64,000 bases of DNA from Brucella pseudogrignonensis (GTDB taxonomy: Bacteria; Pseudomonadota; Alphaproteobacteria; Rhizobiales; Rhizobiaceae), in the NCBI RefSeq assembly GCF_032190615.1, contig NZ_JAVLAT010000001.1:1124501-1188500 (forward strand). The letters run 5' to 3'. This document shows, piece after piece, positions 9,463 to 16,588 of the stretch. The position numbers and the translations under genes were made by a program. The notes beneath the pieces are model-generated. The model saw nothing but the letters and a program-made list of their open reading frames with translations, was not told where the DNA came from and made no database searches. Numbering within the stretch: the first letter of the stretch is position 1; every line of letters starts with the position of its first letter.

Positions 9463-9891
9463 ATGGCTTACTGGCTGTTCAAGTCTGAACCATTCAAATG
9501 GTCATGGGAAATGCAAAAAGCCCGTGGCGAACAAGGCGAACAGTGGGACGGCGTGCGCAACTATCTGGCACGCAACAACATGCGCGCCATGAAGATCGGC
9601 GACAAAGGCTTTTTCTACCATTCCAACGAAGGTCTGGAAGTGGTCGGCATTGTCGAGGTCTGTGCGCTTTCGCATCCTGACAGCACCACAGACGATCCGC
9701 GTTGGGATTGCGTGGACATAAAGGCTGTGCGCGATATGCCGAAGCCGGTGACGCTCAAAGATGTGAAAGCCAATCCGAAACTCGAAAAGATGGCGCTCGT
9801 CACATCCATGCGCCTTTCGGTGCAGCCGGTAACGGAAGACGAATGGATTGAGGTCTGCCGCATGGGCGGATTGGACGCTAAAGATATTTAA
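9463..9891 (+). CDS. EVE domain protein (thymocyte nuclear protein 1-like)
   Basis: A 142-residue soluble protein made almost wholly of an EVE domain. It has YWLFKSEPFKWSWEMQ at the N-terminus, WDGVRNYLARNNMRAMKIGDKGFFYHSN in the middle and a C-terminal RLSVQPVTEDEW. EVE domains belong to the PUA-like superfamily and are thought to read modified bases in DNA or RNA. This gene is not next to a restriction system, so a housekeeping role is more likely. It is 9 nt after the YciI-like gene. Confidence 0.92.
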   Translation: MAYWLFKSEPFKWSWEMQKARGEQGEQWDGVRNYLARNNMRAMKIGDKGFFYHSNEGLEVVGIVEVCALSHPDSTTDDPRWDCVDIKAVRDMPKPVTLKDVKANPKLEKMALVTSMRLSVQPVTEDEWIEVCRMGGLDAKDI

Positions 9892-9938
9892 TGCATGTTG
9901 CGGAAAAGTGGAGACCGGTTTTCCGATAACGACATGCA
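9892..9938. repeat. palindromic repeat, GCATGTTGCGGAAAAGTG variant
   Basis: TGCATGT (9892-9898) and ACATGCA (9932-9938) are inverted arms around GCGGAAAAGTGGAGACC and GGTTTTCCG. It fills the whole gap between the EVE gene and the methyltransferase start. Confidence 0.75.
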
Positions 9939-9953
9939 CAATGAGAAAAATTG

Positions 9954-10610
9954 ATGCTTGATCCGGCACATAAGGCGACGCGCGATTTCATATTGACCAA
10001 TACAGGCCTGCAAGCACCGCCACATGTGCCGGAAATCAACCTCTATCTGGCCGATGAAGCCCACGACCTCTGGCATAAAACCGAGGAAGAACTGGCAACC
10101 ATCGGCCTGCCGCCGCCTTTCTGGGCCTTTGCCTGGGCGGGTGGTCAGGGCGTAGCACGCTATATTCTCGATCACCCGGAAATGGTCTTCGGCAAAACTG
10201 TGCTGGATTTCGCTTCCGGCTCAGGTCTGGTTGCCATTGCAGCGATGAAAGCAGGCGCAGACAGCGTGCTTGCTTCCGATATTGATCCATTTGCGCTGCC
10301 AGCTATCGAAATCAACGCGGCTGCAAACAGTGTTACCATCACCCCGACACTCACCGATCTGATCAATCAGGATCATGGATGGGAAGTGGTGCTTGCCGGC
10401 GATGTGTTCTACGAAAAGCCGCTCGCAGATCGTCTGATCCCATGGTTTGCAAAGCTTGCCGCTCGCGGTGCCCACATCATCGTCGGTGATCCGGGCCGCG
10501 CCTATCTGCCCAAAGACCGGCTTGAACAGCTTGCCGTTTATACAGTGCCTGTCACACGAGCGCTTGAGGATGCCGAAGTCAAACGCACGACAGTCTGGGG
10601 ATTCATATAA
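9954..10610 (+). CDS. ETF-beta lysine methyltransferase-like SAM enzyme (COG3897)
   Basis: A 218-residue SAM-dependent methyltransferase. [20 protein letters not shown] (about 48-67) precedes the SAM site [44 protein letters not shown] (the DVFYE post-motif II) and [12 protein letters not shown] follow. These features match the mitochondrial ETF-beta lysine methyltransferase group closely, by memory. ETF-beta methylation is therefore the best guess, with ribosomal protein L11 methyltransferase as the common mis-annotation. The ATG at 9954 is chosen over the TTG at 9951. It ends next to a palindromic repeat and converges on an EamA transporter. Confidence 0.85.
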   Translation: MLDPAHKATRDFILTNTGLQAPPHVPEINLYLADEAHDLWHKTEEELATIGLPPPFWAFAWAGGQGVARYILDHPEMVFGKTVLDFASGSGLVAIAAMKAGADSVLASDIDPFALPAIEINAAANSVTITPTLTDLINQDHGWEVVLAGDVFYEKPLADRLIPWFAKLAARGAHIIVGDPGRAYLPKDRLEQLAVYTVPVTRALEDAEVKRTTVWGFI

Positions 10611-10611
10611 C

Positions 10612-10656
10612 GCTTGTCGTTATCCCAAAACTGGTTCCCACTTTTGGGCGACAAGC
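10612..10656. repeat. palindromic repeat, inverted orientation
   Basis: GCTTGTCG (10612-10619) and CGACAAGC (10649-10656) flank a core whose reverse strand reads GCCCAAAAGTGGGAACCAG. It is the same family as the repeats at 9038-9140, with opposite orientation. It sits between two converging genes and can fold as a bidirectional hairpin. Confidence 0.75.
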
Positions 10657-10660
10657 TTGT

Positions 10661-11518
10661 CTAAGCAAACCGTTTGGCTCCAGCCACGCAGAGCACCACC
10701 ACACCGGCAGTCAGCACCATACCCATACTAACCGGTTCACCGGCAATCGATGCGGCCAGCATCAGGCCAAAGAATGGCTGTAACAATTGCAGTTGGCCAA
10801 CGGCTGCCGCACCGCCTTGCGCAAGCCCGCGATACCAGAAGAAAAAGCCGATCAGCATCGAGAATAGCGTCACATAGGCAAGTCCACCCCATGCCATGGC
10901 GCCGATGCCAGCCCATGTCTCAGGGCGTGTGAGAATGCTGAGCGGCAACATCACCGGCAGCGAGAAGACCAGCGCCCAGCAGATCACCTGCCAGCCACCC
11001 AGCCTGCGCGAAAGGCTCGCACCTTCTGCATAACCAAGCCCACAGGCAATGATCGCGCCGAGCATCAGCACATCGCCCAGTAACGTGGACTGAGAACCCT
11101 GCCCGTAAGCATAAGAAGCAACAATAGCGCTACCCGCCACAGAGAACAGCCAGAACAGTGGGCGCGGGCTTTCACCGCCACGCAAAACAGCAAATACGGC
11201 TGTCGCCAAAGGCAGCAGGCCAATAAACACAATTGCATGGGCAGAGGTCATGTGTTGCAGTGCAATGCCTGTCAGCAATGGAAAACCCACCACCACACCA
11301 AGCGCCACAACAATCAGCGAAACAACGTCATTTCGGCTGGGAAATGGCGCGCGGAAGGCGAGCAGCAGCGCAAGGCCCAGCAGCCCCGCAATCGACGCGC
11401 GCGTCATCGTTAAAAACGTCGGGTCTATATCGATCACCGCCAGACGTGTTGCGGGTAACGACCCACTAAAAATAAGAACACCGATAAATCCGTTAATCCA
11501 ACCCGCAGTCTTGTTCAT
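10661..11518 (-). CDS. EamA/DMT-family transporter
   Basis: A 285-residue inner-membrane protein with about 10 transmembrane helices and two EamA repeats. The first starts at WINGFIGVLIFSGSLPATRLAV and the second at GDVLMLGAIIACGLGYAEGASLSRRLGG. The typical end QLLQPFFGLMLAASIAGEPVSMGMVLTAGVVVLCV is present. The family exports amino acids and other metabolites. It is divergent from the MocR-type regulator at 11645, whose likely operator lies between them. Regulation by that protein is inferred from position. The start codon ATG has only a weak RBS. Confidence 0.9.
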   Translation of the reverse strand: MNKTAGWINGFIGVLIFSGSLPATRLAVIDIDPTFLTMTRASIAGLLGLALLLAFRAPFPSRNDVVSLIVVALGVVVGFPLLTGIALQHMTSAHAIVFIGLLPLATAVFAVLRGGESPRPLFWLFSVAGSAIVASYAYGQGSQSTLLGDVLMLGAIIACGLGYAEGASLSRRLGGWQVICWALVFSLPVMLPLSILTRPETWAGIGAMAWGGLAYVTLFSMLIGFFFWYRGLAQGGAAAVGQLQLLQPFFGLMLAASIAGEPVSMGMVLTAGVVVLCVAGAKRFA

Positions 11519-11593
11519 ATGTGTTTTCGATCTGTTGCAGTTTCATGGAGATGATTCTGGCAAAGTGTCGTGAATTCGGCAAAATAAGCAGAG

Positions 11594-11622
11594 ACAGTTT
11601 CCATACAATTTTGCTAAACTGT
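11594..11622. promoter_or_regulatory. inverted repeat between EamA transporter and MocR regulator
   Basis: ACAGTTT (11594-11600) and AAACTGT (11616-11622) form a perfect 7-bp inverted repeat with a 15-bp centre. It lies 23 nt before the regulator's chosen start and 76 nt before the transporter's. The position suits an operator controlling both genes. No binding data are implied. Confidence 0.45.
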
Positions 11623-11644
11623 ACTGATACGAAGGATGGTACAG

Positions 11645-13117
11645 ATGATTTCAACAGGCCTGTTACGCAGTCTTGAAGCAGTGGAAGCCGCATATCTCGG
11701 TGGCAACAGCGAAGAGAAAACGACTGCTGAAAAAATCTCGCTCGTTGAAAAAGTCATGACGATTATTCGTGACCGTATTGCCGCTATGAGCCTCGCACCC
11801 GGAGCACGTCTGCCATCAATCCGCCGTCTGGCCGAAACCATGAATGTCTCGAAATCCACTGTGGTTGAAGCCTATGATCGGCTGGTAGCGGAAGGCGTTA
11901 TTCAATCGCGCCGGGGTGCAGGGTTTTATGTATCTGAGCGCGGACGCCAGCCATTTACGGTTGCTGCAACCACACCATACAAAGACCGGCAGATTGATCC
12001 TTTCTGGGTCATGCGCCAATCTCTTGAAACGGATAACGAAACCTATAAGCCCGGTTGTGGCTGGCTGCCTGATCAATGGCTGCCGCTTGAAGGCATTCGT
12101 CGCGCCATGCGCACCATCGCACGCGATGAAGACAGCAATCTCGTCGCATATGGAGAGCCGCTCGGCTTTCTTCCTCTGCGCAATCATCTGGCGCGCAAAC
12201 TGTCTGAACAGGGCATTGATATGTCCGGCGGCGATATCTTGCTGACCGATTCAGGCACACATGCTATCGATCTCATCTGCCGCTTTCTGCTGCAGCCCGG
12301 CGACACAGTGCTGGTCGACGACCCCTGCTATTTCAACTTTCAGGCTTCGCTTCTTTCGCATCGCGTCAAACTGATCGGCATCCCCTACACCCATACAGGC
12401 CCCGATCTGGAGGCCTTTGCCAAGGCCGCTGAAGAACAAGCGCCAAAGCTGTATATTTCCAATGCTGGGCTGCACAATCCGACGGGCGGCATCATGACGC
12501 CCGCCACAGCACACCGTTTGCTGAAGCTTGCCGAAATCCACGACATAAAGCTTGTAGAAGACAATATCTTTGGCGATTTTCATCCGTCACCAGCACCGCT
12601 TCTTGCCGAGCTTGATGGCTTTGACCGGGTGCTCCATATCGGTAGTTTCTCGAAGACACTCTCGGCCGCAGCGCGTGTCGGCTATATCGCAGGTCGTCGT
12701 GACTGGATCGACGGAATTACTGATCTGAAACTTGCGGCCTCATTCAGCAGCAACGTTCTGTCCGCCCAGATTGTGCACGCCCTGCTCACCGATGGAACCT
12801 ATCGCCGCCATATCGACGGCCTGCGCGCTAAACTCGCTGACACCATGACCATGACGGCAAACCGGCTCAAAGCAATCGGGCTGGAACTCTGGACCGAACC
12901 GCAGGGCGGTATCTTTCTCTGGGCACGCTTGCCTGAAGGCATGAATTCAGGCCAGATTGCCCGTTATGCGCTTGAGAAGGGCGTATTGTTAGCACCCGGC
13001 GACGTCTTCAGCCCATCGCGCAGTGCAACCCGCTATCTGCGTTTCAACGTCGCGCAATCACTTGAGCCTTATATCTTCACCGTTCTCAGTGATGCCATGC
13101 GCGAAGCGCCTGCCTAA
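11645..13117 (+). CDS. MocR-type GntR regulator with aminotransferase domain
   Basis: A 490-residue transcription factor. A GntR-type winged helix (about residues 35-100) contains GARLPSIRRLAETMNVSKSTVVEAYDRL. A fold-type-I aminotransferase domain (about 130-485) follows, with SNAGLHNPTGG, VEDNIFGDFH and the PLP lysine in GSFSKTLSAAARVGY. MocR proteins use PLP, often with an amino compound, to control a neighbouring gene. The ATG at 11645 is preferred to that at 11636, because GAAGG sits 9 nt before the former but touches the latter. It is divergent from the EamA transporter, its probable target. Confidence 0.92.
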   Translation: MISTGLLRSLEAVEAAYLGGNSEEKTTAEKISLVEKVMTIIRDRIAAMSLAPGARLPSIRRLAETMNVSKSTVVEAYDRLVAEGVIQSRRGAGFYVSERGRQPFTVAATTPYKDRQIDPFWVMRQSLETDNETYKPGCGWLPDQWLPLEGIRRAMRTIARDEDSNLVAYGEPLGFLPLRNHLARKLSEQGIDMSGGDILLTDSGTHAIDLICRFLLQPGDTVLVDDPCYFNFQASLLSHRVKLIGIPYTHTGPDLEAFAKAAEEQAPKLYISNAGLHNPTGGIMTPATAHRLLKLAEIHDIKLVEDNIFGDFHPSPAPLLAELDGFDRVLHIGSFSKTLSAAARVGYIAGRRDWIDGITDLKLAASFSSNVLSAQIVHALLTDGTYRRHIDGLRAKLADTMTMTANRLKAIGLELWTEPQGGIFLWARLPEGMNSGQIARYALEKGVLLAPGDVFSPSRSATRYLRFNVAQSLEPYIFTVLSDAMREAPA

Positions 13118-13177
13118 CCCATTAGGTCGCTTACATCGAAAACAACTTCAAGCAAAAGCAATGCAGTCAGTCTGTGT

Positions 13178-13224
13178 GTGAGGAATATACTCGCCCCCTG
13201 TCTTTGAGGAGAGACATCGGGAGG
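13178..13224 (+). promoter_or_regulatory. structured leader of the NCS2 permease, possible xanthine-type riboswitch
   Basis: Two adjacent hairpins can form. The first pairs GTGAG (13178-13182) with CTCGC (13190-13194) around GAATATA. The second pairs CCC-TGTCT (13196-13203) with AGACA (13212-13216) and GGG (13219-13221). The outer part of the second covers GGGAGG, the ribosome-binding site of the GTG start at 13232. This looks like translational control by RBS masking. Alphaproteobacterial xanthine permeases are known to carry the NMT1 (xanthine-I) riboswitch. Identity with that class is a guess. Confidence 0.4.
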
Positions 13225-13231
13225 AATAATC

Positions 13232-14719
13232 GTGAATGCACACCCAACAGGGATGATGGCCAGTCCGCGTCCTGAAGACGAAAAACTATCCGTCGCCGCC
13301 AATCTTGCCTATGGATTTCAGCATGTTCTAACCATGTATGGCGGCATTGTCGCCGTGCCGCTGATTATCGGTCAGGCGGCAGGCTTGAGCGCCAGCGAGA
13401 TCGGTTTGCTGATTACCGCGTCGCTTTTTGCCGGTGGCGTCGCAACCGTCCTGCAAACCATCGGCATTCCATTTTTTGGCTGCCAGCTTCCGCTGGTGCA
13501 GGGCGTATCATTCGCTGGTGTTGCGACGATGGTTGCCATTGTCACCTCTGCCGAAACCGGCGAGGCAGGCATTCAGGTCGTGCTGGGCGCAGTGATAGCA
13601 GCAGCGCTCATAGGCTTTCTCATCACCCCAATCTTCTCACGCGTCACACGTTTTTTCCCACCCCTTGTTACAGGCATTGTGATCACCACCATCGGTCTCA
13701 CTCTCATGCCGGTTGCCGCGCGCTGGGCGATGGGCGGCAACAGCAAAGCGCCCGACTTTGGCAGCATGGGTAATATTGGTCTTGCAGGTCTCACACTGCT
13801 AATCGTGCTTTTGCTCAGCAAAATCGGCAATGCCACGATCTCACGTCTTTCGATCCTGCTTGCAATGGTCATCGGAACAGGCGTCGCATGGTTGCTCGGC
13901 ATGACAGATTTTTCGCGTGTAGCAGAAGGCCCGGTGATGGCCCTGCCCGAAATCTTCCATTTCGGCTGGCCGATTTTCAGCATCGCAGCAACGCTGTCGA
14001 TGTTCATCGTAATTGTCGTGACACTGGTTGAAACCTCTGCCGATATTCTGGCGGTCGGTGAAATTCTGGGAACCAAGGTCAATTCCCGCCGTCTCGGCGA
14101 TGGCCTGCGCGCCGATATGGCGTCGAGCATTCTCGCACCTGTCGTAGGCTCATTCACTCAGAGTGCCTTCGCACAAAATGTCGGTCTTGTTGCTGTAACA
14201 GGTGTGAAAAGTCGCTATGTGGTTGCCACGGGCGGGCTTATCCTGATCACGCTTGGTCTTCTTCCGGTGATGGGCCGTGTGATCGCCTGTGTGCCGCCAG
14301 CCGTGCTCGGCGGTGCCGGTATCGTTCTGTTCGGAACGGTTGCCGCAAGTGGCATCCGCACACTGTCAAAGGTCGATTATCAAAACAATATCAATCTGAT
14401 CATCGTGGCAACGTCGATCGGCTTCGGTATGATTCCGATTGCAGCACCCGAATTCTATCACCATTTTCCGGCATGGTTTGAGACGATCTTTCATTCGGGC
14501 ATCAGCTCAGCTGCATTGATGGCAATCGTGCTCAACCTGATGTTCAACGAGTTCAAAGCTGGCAACTCAAACCAGATGTCAGTCTTTGCTGAGGGCACGG
14601 AACGCATTATTCGCCACCACCAGATCGCAGAACTACATGATGGCGATTATATTCAGAACGGTAAACTCTACGATGTTGAGGGCAATGAAGTGAAAATCGT
14701 TCCGGCGGGGGCACACTAA
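13232..14719 (+). CDS. NCS2-family nucleobase (uracil-xanthine) permease
   Basis: A 495-residue inner-membrane symporter with about 12-14 helices. It opens with a cytoplasmic NLAYGFQHVLTMYGGIVAVPL and contains the family region FTQSAFAQNVGLVAVTGVKSRYV (about 309-331) and the earlier ETSADILAVGEI substrate helix. These resemble the xanthine/uric acid branch (UacT, PbuX) more than the uracil branch. It would import purine bases with protons. The start is GTG with GGGAGG seven bases upstream. The preceding leader can fold and mask that site. Its stop abuts the stop of the convergent L,D-transpeptidase gene. Confidence 0.92.
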   Translation: MNAHPTGMMASPRPEDEKLSVAANLAYGFQHVLTMYGGIVAVPLIIGQAAGLSASEIGLLITASLFAGGVATVLQTIGIPFFGCQLPLVQGVSFAGVATMVAIVTSAETGEAGIQVVLGAVIAAALIGFLITPIFSRVTRFFPPLVTGIVITTIGLTLMPVAARWAMGGNSKAPDFGSMGNIGLAGLTLLIVLLLSKIGNATISRLSILLAMVIGTGVAWLLGMTDFSRVAEGPVMALPEIFHFGWPIFSIAATLSMFIVIVVTLVETSADILAVGEILGTKVNSRRLGDGLRADMASSILAPVVGSFTQSAFAQNVGLVAVTGVKSRYVVATGGLILITLGLLPVMGRVIACVPPAVLGGAGIVLFGTVAASGIRTLSKVDYQNNINLIIVATSIGFGMIPIAAPEFYHHFPAWFETIFHSGISSAALMAIVLNLMFNEFKAGNSNQMSVFAEGTERIIRHHQIAELHDGDYIQNGKLYDVEGNEVKIVPAGAH

Positions 14720-15334
14720 TTACCTGACAACACGAACAACCGTTCTATTGGTCAGATGCGGTAAGAGGCGCGCCATGTCGGCGCGCTTCAATGCTATACA
14801 GCCTTCGGTCGGCGTATAACCCCGACGCGCAAGATGAAAGAAAATCGCGCTGCCACAGCCACGTTTGCGCGGGCTGATATTCCAATCCATTACAATGCAG
14901 GCATCGTAAACGTCATCATTGCGCCACATCTTCTCGTGGCTTGGCTTAAAAGGAAGATGGACCGGACGATTGTAATTGGCGTCGTTGGGCGCATCGCACC
15001 AGCCATCGAGCTTGCGCACACGCTTCAACGGCAAAGGCGTGAGAGGCCATTGCCGGGCATCGCCACGACGATATCCATAAAGCAACCGCATGGAAGAAAG
15101 TGGCGTCGCACCGTCACCTTCGCGCTTGAAAGCGCTGATTCCCCCCTTGCCAAGCGCACATTCGAGCACCAAATTGCCAGCAGCAAGCAGGCCGCGCGTT
15201 TTATGGCCGGGCTTTGCCCGTACCTCGATGACGCCAATTCCGCGGTTGTTGTGATATTTGGACAAGCCTGCCTCCGTTTTCTGCCTGCTGGTAAAGTTTG
15301 GGTGATCGCCTGAAAAGCTGCTCTGTTTTTTCAC
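14720..15334 (-). CDS. L,D-transpeptidase (YkuD-type) family protein
   Basis: A 204-residue protein. The C-terminal catalytic signature HLARRGYTPTEGCIALKR (about residues 168-185) has the YkuD His and Cys. An upstream GDGATPLSSMRLLYGYRR and a DACIVMDWN segment match the short alphaproteobacterial L,D-transpeptidase-like group. Such enzymes form 3-3 peptidoglycan cross-links or attach proteins to peptidoglycan. No signal peptide is evident. The start is uncertain: GTG at 15334 has a weak RBS, while TTG at 15265 (residue 24) has GGAGG at ideal spacing. The shorter form keeps the whole conserved domain. Confidence 0.85.
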   Translation of the reverse strand: MKKQSSFSGDHPNFTSRQKTEAGLSKYHNNRGIGVIEVRAKPGHKTRGLLAAGNLVLECALGKGGISAFKREGDGATPLSSMRLLYGYRRGDARQWPLTPLPLKRVRKLDGWCDAPNDANYNRPVHLPFKPSHEKMWRNDDVYDACIVMDWNISPRKRGCGSAIFFHLARRGYTPTEGCIALKRADMARLLPHLTNRTVVRVVR

Positions 15335-15407
15335 GGCTTCAACTTGTCGCCATTAAATGTCATAAAACACGAACCACTATTTGAATCAAAGAGTAACGAG
15401 GACAGGC

Positions 15408-16091
15408 ATGACAGGTCGCACAATACTGCTCGTGGACGATGACGAAGATCTCCGCTCCATCCTCGTAGAACAGCTGGAGCTATGCGAAGAGTTCCAGATT
15501 CTTCAGGAAGACAATGCCACCAAGGGCATTCAGACGGCGCGCAACGGCATTGTTGATCTGCTGATCATGGACGTTGGTCTGCCGGATATGGACGGTCGCG
15601 AAGCAGTCAAGCTGCTGCGTAAAGGCGGGTTCAAGGCGCCTATTATTATGCTGACCGGTCACGACACCGAATCGGACACGATTCTCGGTCTCGAATCAGG
15701 TGCGAATGATTACGTAACCAAGCCGTTCAAGTTTGCCGTGCTGCTTGCGCGTATCCGCGCGCAATTGCGCCAACATGAGCAAAGCGAAGACGCGACATTT
15801 ATCGTTGGGCCTTACACATTCAAGCCGGGCCAGAAGCTGCTTCTCGATGAGAAGGGCAGCAAGATCCGCCTGACCGAAAAAGAAGCGGCGATCATCAAGT
15901 ATCTCTATCGCGCTGGCGACAAGGTCATTGGCCGCGATGTGCTGCTTGAGGAAGTTTGGGGGTATAATTCTGGTGTCACAACACACACGCTGGAAACCCA
16001 TGTTTATCGTCTGCGTCAGAAAATCGAGAAGGATCCATCCAATGCATCGCTTCTGGTTACAGAAAGCGGGGGATACAAACTTGTCCCATGA
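15408..16091 (+). CDS. otpR: OmpR-family response regulator, OtpR/CenR type
   Basis: A 227-residue two-component regulator. The receiver domain (1-120) has VDDDEDLR, the phospho-acceptor Asp55 in LLIMDVGLPDMDG, MLTGHD and the lysine in YVTKPF. A winged-helix DNA-binding domain (about 130-225) contains LTEKEAAIIKYLYRAG and TTHTLETHVYRLRQKIE. It resembles alphaproteobacterial CenR. Its pairing with a cyclic-nucleotide-binding gene 34 nt downstream matches the Brucella otpR locus, linked to envelope and beta-lactam tolerance. The ATG at 15408 has GAGGA upstream. An in-frame TTG at 15381 is less likely. No histidine kinase lies nearby. Confidence 0.85.
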   Translation: MTGRTILLVDDDEDLRSILVEQLELCEEFQILQEDNATKGIQTARNGIVDLLIMDVGLPDMDGREAVKLLRKGGFKAPIIMLTGHDTESDTILGLESGANDYVTKPFKFAVLLARIRAQLRQHEQSEDATFIVGPYTFKPGQKLLLDEKGSKIRLTEKEAAIIKYLYRAGDKVIGRDVLLEEVWGYNSGVTTHTLETHVYRLRQKIEKDPSNASLLVTESGGYKLVP

Positions 16092-16125
16092 TGGACAGCG
16101 CATGATGCGGGTGTCATGACAAGCT

Positions 16126-16587
16126 ATGGCGCTCGATGACGATATCCGCATTCTCAGTTTAGTCAGCCTGTTCGAGTCTTTTTCACCCGAACAGTTGCGT
16201 CTGCTCGCTTTCGGCGCAGAACGTCTTGTGCTGCGTGCTGGTCGCGAATTATTCCGCGAAGGCCAGAGTGCTGATTGCGGCTATATTGTCGTATCGGGCA
16301 ATATCAGCCTGTTTCACGATACAGACGAAGGGCGGGTCACAATCCGCCCCGTCGGCCCCGGCGCCATGCTTGGCGAAATGGCGCTGATTGCCCAAACCTC
16401 CCGTATGACCGGTGCGCTGGCTGAGGAAGAAACCGAAGTCATCCGCATCAGCCGCTCAGTGTTTCGGCGCATTTTGGAAGAATATCCGGAAGCTGCAGCC
16501 TCGCTACACGCGCATATCAGCAGAAACCTGCTGCAACTGATTGCCGATATTGAAAAAGTAGCACCTCAATTTGACGGCAACGACTAA
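16126..16587 (+). CDS. cyclic-nucleotide-binding domain protein
   Basis: A 153-residue protein that is essentially a single cNMP-binding beta-barrel. FREGQSADCGYIVVSGNISLF (about 45-65) and GPGAMLGEMALIAQTSRMTGALAEEET (about 81-107) carry the phosphate-binding-cassette-like GEMAL and the R-T/S stretch. No helix-turn-helix follows, so it is not a CRP-type regulator. Brucella annotations call the equivalent gene a cAMP-dependent protein kinase regulatory subunit. It probably shares a transcript with otpR. The ligand is unknown. Confidence 0.88.
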   Translation: MALDDDIRILSLVSLFESFSPEQLRLLAFGAERLVLRAGRELFREGQSADCGYIVVSGNISLFHDTDEGRVTIRPVGPGAMLGEMALIAQTSRMTGALAEEETEVIRISRSVFRRILEEYPEAAASLHAHISRNLLQLIADIEKVAPQFDGND

Positions 16588-16588
16588 G

